A stretch of 59,867 bases of DNA from Domibacillus aminovorans. Lineage in GTDB: Bacteria; Bacillota; Bacilli; Bacillales; Domibacillaceae. The notes beneath the pieces were generated by a model. It made no database searches. It was not told the DNA's origin and saw nothing but the letters and a program-made list of their open reading frames with translations. The translations under genes were made by a program, and so were the position numbers. Positions 42,808 to 51,701 of the stretch are shown in pieces (within the stretch, counting starts at the first letter, position 1; every line of letters starts with the position of its first letter). The stretch spans positions 1-59,867 of the forward strand of contig NZ_LQWY01000019.1 of NCBI RefSeq assembly GCF_001643235.1, read 5' to 3'.

Positions 42808-43695
42808 TTAAATTGTCTGTTTGGATATCGCCTCAAAATATTCTACAACGACCTCACGGAATTCCAGAGCAGCCCGCGAAATGTACCGACTCCTGTGCCA
42901 TAATAAAGCTATCTCCCGTACCAATTCGTGATTCTCTACTTGGAGATATTTGATATGTTCCCGTGAATACCTTGCCGTGCTTGGTATGAAGGCTATGCCA
43001 ATTTCGGCTTCCACAAGAGTGCTTAGCCTTGCAGGTTCATCCCCCTCATACACATATTTAGGTACAAATCCAACTGATTTGCATACAGAGTCCACAAAAT
43101 CGCGAGTACCGTAGCCTCTCTTTACACCGACAAACCATTCATCCCTTAGTTCTGTCAAGGATACGCTACTTCGGTCTGCCAGCCGATGCCCCTTTGGAAC
43201 AGCTACAAGGATTGGGTCGATGAACACGATTTGACATTCAATGTCATCTCCTTCTATAGGAGGTGAGGACAAGCAGAAATCGACCTCTCCTCTATGAAGA
43301 AGCGTAATCATTTCCTGAGTGGTCAGCATTTGCACATGAAATTGGATATAGGGCCGCTTTTTCCGAAACTCTCGAAGGATATTTGGTAACGTGCTTGCGG
43401 TGGTCACCGCCAATTCGAGTGTGCCATGTTCCGGGCTGGATAAATCGCTAAGCTCCTGCTTCCCCTGTTCCAATTCAAACAAAGCCCTTTCTGCACGGTG
43501 AAGGAATCTGCTTCCGAACTCATTCAATCGTAGCTTCCTCCCTATTCGATCGAATAGAGGGACCCCTAGATCCTCCTCCAAGCGTTGAATCGTTTTACTT
43601 AGTGACGATTGAGTAACGTGCAGACTTCGTGCAGCTTCGGTCACATGTTCCAATCGAGCCACCACGAGAAAATATTGCAGTTGAAGAAGTTCCAT
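42808..43695 (-). CDS. LysR-type transcriptional regulator
   Basis: About 295 residues from the ATG at 43695. HTH: LQLQYFLVVARLEHVTEAAR then SLHVTQSSLSKTIQRLEEDL. The effector domain is typical (GTLELAVTTASTLPNILREF). Divergent from the MFS gene 114 bases away, which is the probable target. Confidence 0.85.
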   Translation of the reverse strand: MELLQLQYFLVVARLEHVTEAARSLHVTQSSLSKTIQRLEEDLGVPLFDRIGRKLRLNEFGSRFLHRAERALFELEQGKQELSDLSSPEHGTLELAVTTASTLPNILREFRKKRPYIQFHVQMLTTQEMITLLHRGEVDFCLSSPPIEGDDIECQIVFIDPILVAVPKGHRLADRSSVSLTELRDEWFVGVKRGYGTRDFVDSVCKSVGFVPKYVYEGDEPARLSTLVEAEIGIAFIPSTARYSREHIKYLQVENHELVREIALLWHRSRYISRAALEFREVVVEYFEAISKQTI

Positions 43696-43809
43696 TTCGT
43701 AACCTCCATTCATTCCTTCAAATCAATGAAATTATAACATAAAATGCATTGGAATAAATAATCGATTTCAAGTACGATGACATCAATACACTTTTTGGGG
43801 GGACCAAAA

Positions 43810-45195
43810 ATGAATGTTCGCAGCAGGTGGTTGATGATTTCCGTTGGACTGGGGGTGCTATTGAACCCATTAAATTCTTCGATGATTTCTGTTGCTATTG
43901 CAAGGCTGCAAAATGTGTACCATCTTGACTTTACAGTTGTTTCCTGGATTATTTTTTCTTTCTACATTGCGAGTGCTATCGCTCAACCTGTCATGGGAAA
44001 GGCCAGTGATTTGTTCGGTCGCAAGAAGATATTTCTTACCGGGCTTGTTGTAGCCTTCGTTGCATCATTATTAGCTCCACTATCACCAAACTTTGGGTGG
44101 CTCATCGTGTTCCGCATTGTGCAATCCATCGGAACAAGCATGATGGTTTCAGTTGGAATGGCCATTGTACGAATTCATATTACGGAGAAACAAGGGACTG
44201 CGCTGTCAGTTATGTCCATATTCTTGTCAGGGGCGGCAGCAATTGGACCCTTTATTGGCGGGGTCTTGATTCACTGGTGGGATTGGCCTACTATCTTTTT
44301 CGTCAATATTCCGTTCGTGGTGATGAGCTTTCTATTAGCTTGGAGGACTATTCCTAAGGACGAACCGTCAACATCCGTTGCACTCAACATGTCCTTTCGT
44401 AAATGGTTTGATTTGATTGATGCGTCAGGGATCCTGCTCTTCACAGTGGGTCTGGTTGCCCTACTCGTTGGATTACTGTCAGCAAAATCATCTGGGCATG
44501 TCTCATTTGGGCATGTTATTGTCGGGCTGATAGGGCTCGTTGCACTGGGGGCTTTCGTGCGACATGAGTTAAAAGCGACGTCACCCTTTATTCCTTTGCG
44601 TACATTCGCCAAATATCCTGCGATGACTTGGGTCAATGTCGAATTCATACTCGTTAACGTACTTTATTACTCGCTCTTTTTCGGGCTTCCGTCCTACTTG
44701 CAAATGGTACGTCATGTCAGCGAGTTCCATACAGGGATTCTCATGCTAAGCTTAGGCTTGTGCTCGCTCGTTGCTTCTCCAATAGCAGGACGATGGATAG
44801 ATAAATCAGGACCTCGACCAGCATTGCTAGTATCCGGAGTGCTGATGACATTTGGGTCAGTGTGGATAGTGACATTGAATCAAACTTCACCGGTTATCAG
44901 TGTGTGTTTGGCTTTAGCTGCATTCGGTATTAGCAACGGGTTGAACAATGTCGGTATGCAAGCGGCCTTGTTCAAAAGTTCTCCAAAAGAAATTATCGGT
45001 GTAGCATCCGGATTATTTATGACATCGAGATACCTGGGAACCATTCTCTCTTCATTGTTACTAGGCATCGTAATGGGAGATAAGTTCAGCGCCGGGGGAT
45101 TTCGACTGCTTGGGGCTATCCTCTCGGTAATTGCATTGTCCTTGGTATTCATGAGTTGGCGGCGCCGGGAGTCAGGGCAATTGGAAGAGTCGTAG
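43810..45195 (+). CDS. MFS drug exporter, DHA2-like
   Basis: About 461 residues from the ATG at 43810, preceded by GGGGGGACC. It has 13-14 hydrophobic helices, motif A GKASDLFGRKKIF and motif C-like SGAAAIGPFIGGVLI. It is a proton-driven exporter of unknown drugs. It is divergent from its likely LysR regulator. Base composition is slightly richer in G+C than the flanks. Confidence 0.85.
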   Translation: MNVRSRWLMISVGLGVLLNPLNSSMISVAIARLQNVYHLDFTVVSWIIFSFYIASAIAQPVMGKASDLFGRKKIFLTGLVVAFVASLLAPLSPNFGWLIVFRIVQSIGTSMMVSVGMAIVRIHITEKQGTALSVMSIFLSGAAAIGPFIGGVLIHWWDWPTIFFVNIPFVVMSFLLAWRTIPKDEPSTSVALNMSFRKWFDLIDASGILLFTVGLVALLVGLLSAKSSGHVSFGHVIVGLIGLVALGAFVRHELKATSPFIPLRTFAKYPAMTWVNVEFILVNVLYYSLFFGLPSYLQMVRHVSEFHTGILMLSLGLCSLVASPIAGRWIDKSGPRPALLVSGVLMTFGSVWIVTLNQTSPVISVCLALAAFGISNGLNNVGMQAALFKSSPKEIIGVASGLFMTSRYLGTILSSLLLGIVMGDKFSAGGFRLLGAILSVIALSLVFMSWRRRESGQLEES

Positions 45196-45763
45196 GTTCA
45201 CCAAATTCAAATTAGAAGCCACACTCGCTTGCTATGGATTGGTAAGTCCATACAAATCTGCTCTCAGTTACTGTGTTTGTAGAAGTTTGATGTACTTCGC
45301 GAAAGGGGCATTTGGAGGGTGGAGAGGATGTCTCCACCTCTAATGTTTAAATATAATAAACCGATACTTATCCCGAATCGAAGATACCTTAGTAAGCATC
45401 ATTTTCATCCCCACAGCTGGCGTATTTTTGACAAATTCCTGCGATGTGAGATCCAAGGGAACTGACATCTGCAAGCAGGATACCATAAACAACAATTTAA
45501 TATAAAATAAAAAACCCTTCCTAAGACTAAGAGGGATAGTACCAGCGTAGCTGACACCAGGGGCAAACTAATGTAAATAATCAGTAATTATTCCAAAGGT
45601 ATACTAGGGGCTGACGATTTGGGATGGATAAGATAAAATAAAGCAGAAAATGAAGATTCAGACTAAAACTAGAAATAATGATTAACTTAAAATTAAATAT
45701 AAGTAATTGATTAATCACTAACAATTATAAATAAAAGTGAATCCTACTAAAAAATCCAAGTTA

Positions 45764-45862
45764 GCTCTAGCTTAACCTCAATATCATCACCAGTTGTAAA
45801 GTATTGTCCATCGGGTAATGCATATCTACCCTGATGATTCTTTGTGAGAGTGCCAATCAAAA
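45764..45862 (-). pseudogene. DUF5348-like fragment
   Basis: About 33 codons with the pattern GRYxLPDGxYFTxGDxIEV, lacking a start and the usual end (TRIE-type). The family call is from memory and tentative. Confidence 0.35.
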
Positions 45863-45932
45863 TTATCAACTCCCCTTAATAATTCTAATAACAGTTTTGA
45901 CATATAAAACAACAGTTAAACTATTGGCACTT

Positions 45933-46079
45933 TTGATCGAACTTTTTTATAAAACGGAACGTTCATTCAAAAAGATAAGAATCCATTTTGATCAATCTTT
46001 TTCAAAATGGATTCTTTTTATATTCCGTAGAATGAGGATTTGGGGGATATTTTTAATCAAACTTTGTTTCAAAGCTACA
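45933..46079 (+). repeat. Left-type transposon-like end L4
   Basis: Three sites: TTGATCGAACTTTTTTATAA at 45933; hairpin GAATCCATTTTGA (45979-45991)/TCAAAATGGATTC (46002-46014) followed by TTTTTAT; and AATCAAACTTTGTTTCAAAG with terminal CTACA at 46079. Outer flank TTTTC. The element body would lie to the left; no partner was found. Confidence 0.7.
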
Positions 46080-46244
46080 TTTTCTACAAAATTGTTATTT
46101 TCACAGTTTGGAATCAGTACGGTTATTTCAGTTTCTCCACCGTTCTCTCTTGCGGCTTTTTTTCGGCGGATCGAGTGTGGGAACTTCTCAAACGCAGTGG
46201 GCATAAGCTGATAATATATGTCGATTTGAAAGGATGTCTTGTAC

Positions 46245-47072
46245 ATGTTTCCTTATCTCTCCCCTTATTCTGAAGGATGGTGGCTCTGGAGCAATGGTGC
46301 CCTCGAATCGGATGAAAGATACCGTTTACCCGCACAGCAACGCCTTACCTTCGTGCTTGTGCATGGTTCTTGGGCTGACGCTCACTTCTGGGACGGCGTA
46401 GCGGCGGTGCTGCGCAGTCGAGGGCATGCCGTCTATACGCCGGAATACGCAGGTCACGGCAAAGATCCGAACAAAGATGTCACGCATGCGATGATCACGA
46501 AGTCCGTCGTTGATTTTATAACGAAACTGAACCTACGCAACTTTGTTCTCGTCGGGCACAGCTTCGGCGGAACTGTCATCCAAAAGGTTGCAGAACAAGT
46601 ACCGGATCGCATAAAGCGTCTTGTCTTCTGGGACGCGTTTGTACTGAAAGACGGCGAATCGGTTGCCGACGAGTTCTCGCCCCAAATGAGGCAAGGTTTA
46701 GAGCAGCTCAGAGCCGGCTCGAAGGACGATACGATCATGCTTCCGTTTCCGCTGTTTCGGGATTTGTTCGTCAATACGGCCACTTTGGAGGAAGCCAAAC
46801 GGATGTATGCAGGCATCACTCCGGAACCGGCTAAGCCGCTTTTCGAGAAGCTGGATCTTAAAGCGTTCTACGCGCTGCCTACGCCTAAAAGCTATGTCTA
46901 TTTTTACCAAGACAACGCATTGCCACAAGGAGAGGGCTTCGGCTGGCATCCGCATATGTCCATACGACTCGGCCAGTTCCGCCTGATCGTCGGCGACGGC
47001 GACCACTTTACGGACACGCGTACAAGGGCGGCTATGGTGGCACAGAAGTTTTACGAGGCGGGCCGGGACTGA
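46245..47072 (+). CDS. Alpha/beta hydrolase (esterase-like)
   Basis: About 275 residues. The hydrolase core begins at RLTFVLVHGSWADAHFWDGV. The nucleophile elbow is LVGHSFGGTVIQ, and the C-terminal catalytic histidine is in VGDGDHFTDT. The family resembles EstA/salicylate-esterase-like proteins of Bacillales. The gene is strikingly richer in G+C than all neighbours, pointing to acquisition from a Paenibacillus-like source. It lies between two left-type ends (L4 and L5) in the same orientation, so it may have arrived as element cargo. The first 35 residues match nothing and the start is uncertain. Confidence 0.8.
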   Translation: MFPYLSPYSEGWWLWSNGALESDERYRLPAQQRLTFVLVHGSWADAHFWDGVAAVLRSRGHAVYTPEYAGHGKDPNKDVTHAMITKSVVDFITKLNLRNFVLVGHSFGGTVIQKVAEQVPDRIKRLVFWDAFVLKDGESVADEFSPQMRQGLEQLRAGSKDDTIMLPFPLFRDLFVNTATLEEAKRMYAGITPEPAKPLFEKLDLKAFYALPTPKSYVYFYQDNALPQGEGFGWHPHMSIRLGQFRLIVGDGDHFTDTRTRAAMVAQKFYEAGRD

Positions 47073-47351
47073 CGTGCTGTAAGAGCATTTTATTGTGTGG
47101 CCAGAGCAAGATCGATCCGTAATCCGCCAAGATTCAGGAATTGATCGAAAAGGAAACAAGAGGTATTTAAAAAGGCCATCCTTTGCAGGGTGCCTCTTTA
47201 AGTATTAGTATTATCTAATTAACTAACACTTAAAGTGTTTCCAAATACTCAATATAGAATTAACGGAAGTAGTAGGAACAACTAGGCAGTGATTATAAGC
47301 AAGATTAAGCTAACGGGGGCGTTAGTTCAACAAGAAAAAGTAGTTAAGATC

Positions 47352-47377
47352 TTCAACAATCGGGCGCGATTGTTGAA
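47352..47377. repeat. TTCAACAA palindromic repeat, copy 2
   Basis: TTCAACAATCG and CGATTGTTGAA form a perfect 11-bp stem around GGCG, followed by CAACATTG, as at 33598-33623. Confidence 0.55.
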
Positions 47378-47395
47378 CAACATTGGTAGAAAATA

Positions 47396-47540
47396 ATCAA
47401 TCTTTTTTATAAAAACCAATCTTAAATTTGAGGGATAAGAATCCATTTTGATCAATCTTTTTTCAAAATAGATTCTTTTTATTTATCGTAAAATGCTAGC
47501 TTGTGAGGAATTTTTAATCAAACTTTATTTTAAAGCAACA
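47396..47540 (+). repeat. Left-type transposon-like end L5
   Basis: AATCAATCTTTTTTATAAA at 47396; hairpin arms GAATCCATTTTGA (47439) and TCAAAATAGATTC (47463), one mismatch; then AATCAAACTTTATTTTAAAG and terminal CAACA at 47540. Flank TTAAT. Confidence 0.7.
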
Positions 47541-47597
47541 TTAATTTATCAATTCTAACCATATAATTAAGAAATTAAACAAAAGGAGGAATTGAAA

Positions 47598-47771
47598 ATG
47601 AAACATAATGCTTTGCACCAATGGCAAAAAGATCATAATAAACGTGTAAAAGAATTCCATAAAAATCACGCTTCTCAAATAGCCAATGGAGAAAACGGAA
47701 ATGGTTGGTTAGCCAAACTAGAAAGATTTGTCTATACCAAAGGAAGTACTCTTTTAAAAACAGTGAAATAA
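47598..47771 (+). CDS. Small basic protein (57 residues)
   Basis: AAAGGAGGA lies six bases before the ATG. The product (KHNALHQWQKDHNKRVKEFH, then GNGWLAKLERFVYTKGSTLL) is helical, very rich in Lys, His and Asn, and lacks a signal or membrane span. A terminator follows at once, so it is a compact transcription unit. No family recognised; it starts 58 bases after L5. Confidence 0.55.
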   Translation: MKHNALHQWQKDHNKRVKEFHKNHASQIANGENGNGWLAKLERFVYTKGSTLLKTVK

Positions 47772-47784
47772 TATTCTAATAATC

Positions 47785-47815
47785 AACTGCTCCTTTTTAG
47801 GACAGTTCTTTTTTT
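47785..47815 (+). terminator. Terminator of the small basic protein gene
   Basis: AACTGCTCC pairs with GGACAGTT around TTTTTA (one bulge), followed by CTTTTTTTTT. Confidence 0.7.
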
Positions 47816-48205
47816 TATTATTGATGTATATTTTGTTACGCAGTTTAGGTCTACTGTTCAGCATTCTTTTTTTGTAAGACAGTCTAGTCCGCAAGGAATG
47901 ATTGCATAAAATACCACTTTTTCATGCAGCCACTAAGCTGATTTGAGGGACAGAAACCTTGTTAAATTCATGATGCATAAAATCCTGCATAGAGAAAATA
48001 GAGGACACAAAGAAAAACCCTTGTACAATAAGGGGGCTTTTCTTTGAGTGAACTTCCTTTTTTGTGATGTTATGTCAAGTAAGGGTGTATAAACTCTACA
48101 CTCCACTTTTTCGGTAAAATATGCATGAAAAGGATAATTATTTAAATTCATGAAGTGGCTAAAATCACAGTGGTGTAGTATTTTAAATGAATCTGAGGTG
48201 TCTTA
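47816..48205. other. Intergenic region with a long hairpin
   Basis: No gene recognised. A hairpin lies at 48009-48045. Confidence 0.35.
48009..48045. terminator. Terminator-like hairpin
   Basis: AAAGAAAA-A-CCCTT pairs with AAGGG-GGC-TTTTCTTT. The T-run makes it terminator-like, but no coding gene ends here. Confidence 0.45.
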
Positions 48206-48454
48206 TGTTTAAAATTATTATTTTACTTCTCTTTTTGTTCCTTAGTGATTGCAAGTACTTTGAATAATGTGGAAGTACCAATAGACTCTCCATATTATAA
48301 AGCATCCGTATTCTTAACGCTGGGTACAGGGGTCATCATTATTATTTTAACGATCGTGTTATTCATTCATATTATGTTAGTCGTGTTAGGTAAAGAAAAA
48401 CGCCGATTCTACTTCGATGAAGCATCTGATTTATATACAACTAGAAAAAAATAA
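48206..48454 (+). pseudogene. Small membrane protein upstream of the ABC module, frameshifted
   Basis: One frame starts MFKIIILLLFLFL; after a one-base shift the next continues LVIASTLNNVEVPIDSPYYK, then a long hydrophobic span (TLGTGVIIIILTIVLFIHIM) and RRFYFDEASDLYTTRKK. Together they would make a two-span membrane protein of about 82 residues. A GTG at 48245 could still start the second part. Function unknown. Confidence 0.45.
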
Positions 48455-48461
48455 TATAATA

Positions 48462-48495
48462 AACCGTCTTCTATCCAATAGGAGTCGGTTTTTTT
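48462..48495 (+). terminator. Terminator before the ABC module
   Basis: AACCGTCTTCTAT and ATAGGAGTCGGTT form a stem with one mismatch and a 3-base loop, then TTTTTT. Confidence 0.75.
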
Positions 48496-48510
48496 ATAGA
48501 TTTAAGCTTG

Positions 48511-48545
48511 CTGTAAGGTTGAGATAAAAATGCTGTAAGGATGAG
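48511..48545 (+). promoter_or_regulatory. Direct-repeat response-regulator site at the ABC promoter
   Basis: CTGTAAGGTTGAG (48511-48523) and CTGTAAGGATGAG (48533-48545) are direct repeats with a 22-bp period, two helical turns. They lie just upstream of a TATAAA -10-like element (48555-48560), the placement expected for an OmpR/PhoB-type activator such as the regulator encoded at 53151. Confidence 0.65.
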
Positions 48546-48588
48546 CATTTATAGTATAAATATCAGCAAAACTAACGAGGTGAAACAA

Positions 48589-49356
48589 ATGGAACCATTA
48601 TTAAAAGTAGAAAATATTAAAAAAACATATGGTAAATCAAGCGCTGCTTACACAGCGTTAGAAAAAGTATCTTTTGTCATTCAAGAAGGAGAATTTGTAG
48701 GTATTATGGGGCCTTCTGGAGCGGGGAAATCGACTTTGCTTAATATGTTAGCAACAATTGATTCACCAACTGAAGGGAAAATTTATATGAATGATACGAG
48801 TATTCACGATATGAAGGAAGCTGCTTTAGCAGATTTCAGACGTGACAATCTCGGTTTCATCTTCCAGGATTACAATTTGCTCGACTCATTGACTGTGAAG
48901 GAAAATATATTATTGCCGCTGGCGATTGCGAAAATTCCAGCGAAAGAAATCAATATCATAGTGACTCGTATTGCTAAAGTATTCGGTATTGAGGATTTAC
49001 TAGCAAAATATCCATACCAAATTTCAGGTGGCCAAAAGCAAAGAACAGCTGCAGCAAGAGCACTTGTGACAGAACCTGCACTGATTCTAGCTGATGAACC
49101 AACAGGTGCACTTGACTCAAAATCAGCGACAGATCTACTTGAAAGCTTAAGTAATTTAAATGAAAATAATAATTCTACCATCATGATGGTGACACATGAT
49201 GCATATGCCGCAAGCTTCTGCCGTCGTATTATTTTCATCAAGGATGGTACACTTTCAACAGAAATTTATCGCTGTGATCAAACGCGTAAAGCTTTCTTCC
49301 AAGAGATTTTAGATATCCTTGCAACAATTGGGGGTGAGGTAGATGACGTTATTTAG
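48589..49356 (+). CDS. ABC transporter ATP-binding protein, BceA/YxdL-like
   Basis: The 255-residue ATPase starts at the ATG at 48589 (ACGAGGTGAAACAA upstream). Walker A GPSGAGKST, signature ISGGQKQR and Walker B LILADEPTGAL are intact. The MacB/BceA group couples to a single large FtsX-type permease to remove cell-wall-active peptides from their targets. Its end overlaps the permease gene by 14 bases, ensuring coupled translation. Confidence 0.9.
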   Translation: MEPLLKVENIKKTYGKSSAAYTALEKVSFVIQEGEFVGIMGPSGAGKSTLLNMLATIDSPTEGKIYMNDTSIHDMKEAALADFRRDNLGFIFQDYNLLDSLTVKENILLPLAIAKIPAKEINIIVTRIAKVFGIEDLLAKYPYQISGGQKQRTAAARALVTEPALILADEPTGALDSKSATDLLESLSNLNENNNSTIMMVTHDAYAASFCRRIIFIKDGTLSTEIYRCDQTRKAFFQEILDILATIGGEVDDVI

Positions 49357-51262
49357 TCTAGCGAGAAAAAATATTGCGCGAAACTTCTCCCAATATTTTT
49401 TATACATCGCATCTATGGTTTTTAGTATTGTCATCTACTTCACATTTGTGACATTAAAATATAGCGATACGATTGAAGAAAAAACGGCTTCATCACAAAA
49501 ATTAGATTCACTAATGAGTGGTGCGGCAGTCATTCTAATATTCTTCGTTGCCATATTTATTGCATATTCGAATTCATTCTTTATGAAAAAACGTAAAAAA
49601 GAAGTGGCATTGTATGCATTACTAGGCGTACGTAATCGTCAAATTGGCTTAATGCTCTTTTTTGAAAACTTATTATTAGGCTTAGTTTCATTAGTAGTGG
49701 GGATTGTACTTGGATTCCTTTGTTCAAAAGGATTTATGACGATTTTGATTCATTTAATGGGCTATGATGTCATGGCACCATTTACATTTTCGGGATCAGC
49801 AGCTTTGAACACCGCTATCGTATTTCTTCTTATTTTCTTAGTGACGTCATTCCAAGGCTATCGTTTAATTTATCAATTTAAACTAATTGATTTATTCCAT
49901 GCATCGAAAAAAGGGGAAGCGGCTCCAAAGTCATCTATAATTGTAGCCATTCTTGGAGTATTTCTAATTGTCATCAGTTATTGGTTGGCGATGCAAGATC
50001 TTTTTACTTCTAAAGTGTGGGAAAAAGTCGGCTTTTTAATGACAGCACTAATTATTTTAACAACAGTTATTGTCGGTACGTTTTTATTGTTCCACAGTGT
50101 GACAGGCTTTGTGTTAGCAGTGATTAAGAAAAGTGAAAAATGGCTGTGGAAAGGTCTTCATTTAATGACGATTTCACAACTACTATATCGTGTTCGAGGT
50201 AATGCACGTACATTGACCGTGATTGCGGTATTAAGTGCTACGACAGTAACAGCAGGTGGTGCGGTGTATAGTCTTTATTACAACACAAATGACTTGGTTA
50301 AGACCGCTAATCCGAATACCTTTATGTATCAGCAAACGGATGCAAAAAGCGATAAACAAGTCAGTACTATACTATCAGGTACAAAGTATGATGAAAATAT
50401 CGAAGCACTATCTGTCACATTTAATACCAAAGAATTAAACTCAGCATCAGCATTCGATAGCTCAGATAAAAGAATTTATACTGTTATCAATGAAAAAGCA
50501 TATAACAAATTAGCAGCAGTACAACATAAGGAAAAACTACATGTTAATAATGACAATGCTGTTATTTTAGATATTGGATATGACAAAAGATTCTCACCTA
50601 AATACAAAGGCAAAATCATCACAACAGAAAACAACAATGCAATCACATTCCAAAGTTTTAAAACACAAACAGTTTTAAATGCAGGCACCGCAGGCATTGC
50701 AGTGGTAGTATCAAATGATCAATTTAAAGCATTACGTAAAGATGGAGAAGCACTAAAATATCGTGTCATTGGTATGGATCAAGCTTCTACAGGTCTATCT
50801 AAAAAAATTGCAAAACAATTACCTGAAGAAGCGCTATTTTCTAGTGCTCCTCAAGACTTCCAAACAAGCATTGAAGGCGTAGGCTCACTGCTCTTTATCG
50901 GAAGTTTCCTTGGTCTAGTATTTTTAGCTGCAACAGGTAGTATCATTTACTTTAAAGTTTTAACTGAAGCAGAGGAAGATAAACCACAATACAATATGCT
51001 TCATAAAATGGGTGTTAGCACAAAAGAAATGCGAAAATCCATTGCATCACAAGTATTTGTCATCTTCTTCGTACCACTAGTAGTAGGGTTATTACACAGT
51101 GCTGTTGCTTTAAAAGCCTTCTCTAGCTTACTGATGATGAATCTAGCAAAACCTGTGTTGATCTGGATGATTGCTTATACAGTTATTTACGGTCTGTATT
51201 ATGTCTTAGCGGTAGCTTCTTACAATCGTATTATTACACAAAATAATAAAACAGAAGGATGA
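49343..51262 (+). CDS. ABC transporter permease, BceB/YxdM-like
   Basis: The 639-residue permease has ten predicted membrane helices: an N-terminal FtsX unit (AYSNSFFMKKRKKEVALYAL), a long extracellular domain of about 200 residues between helices 7 and 8, and a C-terminal FtsX unit (DKPQYNMLHKMGVSTKEMRK). This is the Bce-type architecture that recognises peptide antibiotics outside the cell. It overlaps the ATPase gene upstream and the YxeA-like gene downstream. Confidence 0.9.
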   Translation: MTLFSLARKNIARNFSQYFLYIASMVFSIVIYFTFVTLKYSDTIEEKTASSQKLDSLMSGAAVILIFFVAIFIAYSNSFFMKKRKKEVALYALLGVRNRQIGLMLFFENLLLGLVSLVVGIVLGFLCSKGFMTILIHLMGYDVMAPFTFSGSAALNTAIVFLLIFLVTSFQGYRLIYQFKLIDLFHASKKGEAAPKSSIIVAILGVFLIVISYWLAMQDLFTSKVWEKVGFLMTALIILTTVIVGTFLLFHSVTGFVLAVIKKSEKWLWKGLHLMTISQLLYRVRGNARTLTVIAVLSATTVTAGGAVYSLYYNTNDLVKTANPNTFMYQQTDAKSDKQVSTILSGTKYDENIEALSVTFNTKELNSASAFDSSDKRIYTVINEKAYNKLAAVQHKEKLHVNNDNAVILDIGYDKRFSPKYKGKIITTENNNAITFQSFKTQTVLNAGTAGIAVVVSNDQFKALRKDGEALKYRVIGMDQASTGLSKKIAKQLPEEALFSSAPQDFQTSIEGVGSLLFIGSFLGLVFLAATGSIIYFKVLTEAEEDKPQYNMLHKMGVSTKEMRKSIASQVFVIFFVPLVVGLLHSAVALKAFSSLLMMNLAKPVLIWMIAYTVIYGLYYVLAVASYNRIITQNNKTEG

Positions 51263-51267
51263 TCGAG

Positions 51268-51621
51268 ATGAAGAAATTTCTAATTGTAGTTGGTATTTTG
51301 TTTGTACTAGGAGTAGTAGGAGTCTTCGCGCTTACTAATATTGACTTCAACCGCATGAATGCCAACAATTATTATTTACAAATTACAGAGGATGGGGTAC
51401 CACATGAAGATAAACTAGATGATGGTTCAGTTATGACCTACTATTCTTATAAACTAGACGCCACAAATGCTGATGGTGAAACAATTCCACTTGAATTCAC
51501 AGCACAAAAAAATCTCCGTAAAGATGCCTACCTGAAAATGTACGTAAAAAATGGTAATGAAGTATCGTCATATGATGAAGTGAAATTTGAAGATATTCCG
51601 AAAAAGGCACAAAAAAATTAA
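51268..51621 (+). CDS. YxeA-family (DUF1093) secreted protein
   Basis: About 117 residues from the ATG at 51268; an ATG at 51259 overlapping the permease stop is possible. A signal/anchor segment (KKFLIVVGILFVLGVVGVFA) precedes a small beta-rich domain: YYLQITEDG, MTYYSYKLDATNADGETIPL, KNGNEVSSYDEVKFEDIPKK. In B. subtilis yxeA is the last gene of the yxdJKLM-yxeA operon, which supports the Yxd-like reading of this module. Confidence 0.8.
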   Translation: MKKFLIVVGILFVLGVVGVFALTNIDFNRMNANNYYLQITEDGVPHEDKLDDGSVMTYYSYKLDATNADGETIPLEFTAQKNLRKDAYLKMYVKNGNEVSSYDEVKFEDIPKKAQKN

Positions 51622-51631
51622 AATATTAAAG

Positions 51632-51675
51632 AAGGGCTGTCTCCAATAAGTAAGTGGGGAACAGCCCTTTTCTCT
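51632..51675. terminator. Terminator between yxeA-like and kinase genes
   Basis: AAGGGCTGT and ACAGCCCTT pair around a 20-base loop, with TTTTCTCT following; it serves the convergent units. Confidence 0.7.
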
Positions 51676-51701
51676 GCCTATTAAGAAGAATATGATTAGC
51701 A

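Larger units (their letters stand above)
45196..46244. other. Gene-poor kilobase with DUF5348-like scrap and left-type end L4
   Basis: Mostly unrecognised. The minus strand at 45764-45862 reads IGTLTKNHQGRYALPDGQYF then TTGDDIEVKLELTWIF, like the core of a DUF5348 protein often found on conjugative elements. L4 occupies 45933-46079. Open frames across 45834-46211 consist of repeat-end sequence and are not taken as genes. Confidence 0.4.
47073..47597. other. Intergenic region with palindromic repeat and L5
   Basis: Contains GGGGGCGTTAGTTCAACAAG (47315-47334; a variant of the block beside the 28168 end), the TTCAACAA palindrome (47352-47377) and L5 (47396-47540). No gene before 47598. Confidence 0.5.

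Noticed and set aside
45834-46211. Long open frames on both strands across the L4 repeat
   Set aside because: They translate repeat-end sequence, lack ribosome binding sites and match no protein pattern.
46245-46350. Signal peptide on the alpha/beta hydrolase
   Set aside because: The first residues (MFPYLSPYSEGWWLWSNGAL) lack a basic start and hydrophobic core.
48206-48454. Lantibiotic or immunity peptide gene beside the ABC module
   Set aside because: The reading is a frameshifted two-span membrane protein without leader or cleavage motif, and is separated from the ABC genes by a terminator.
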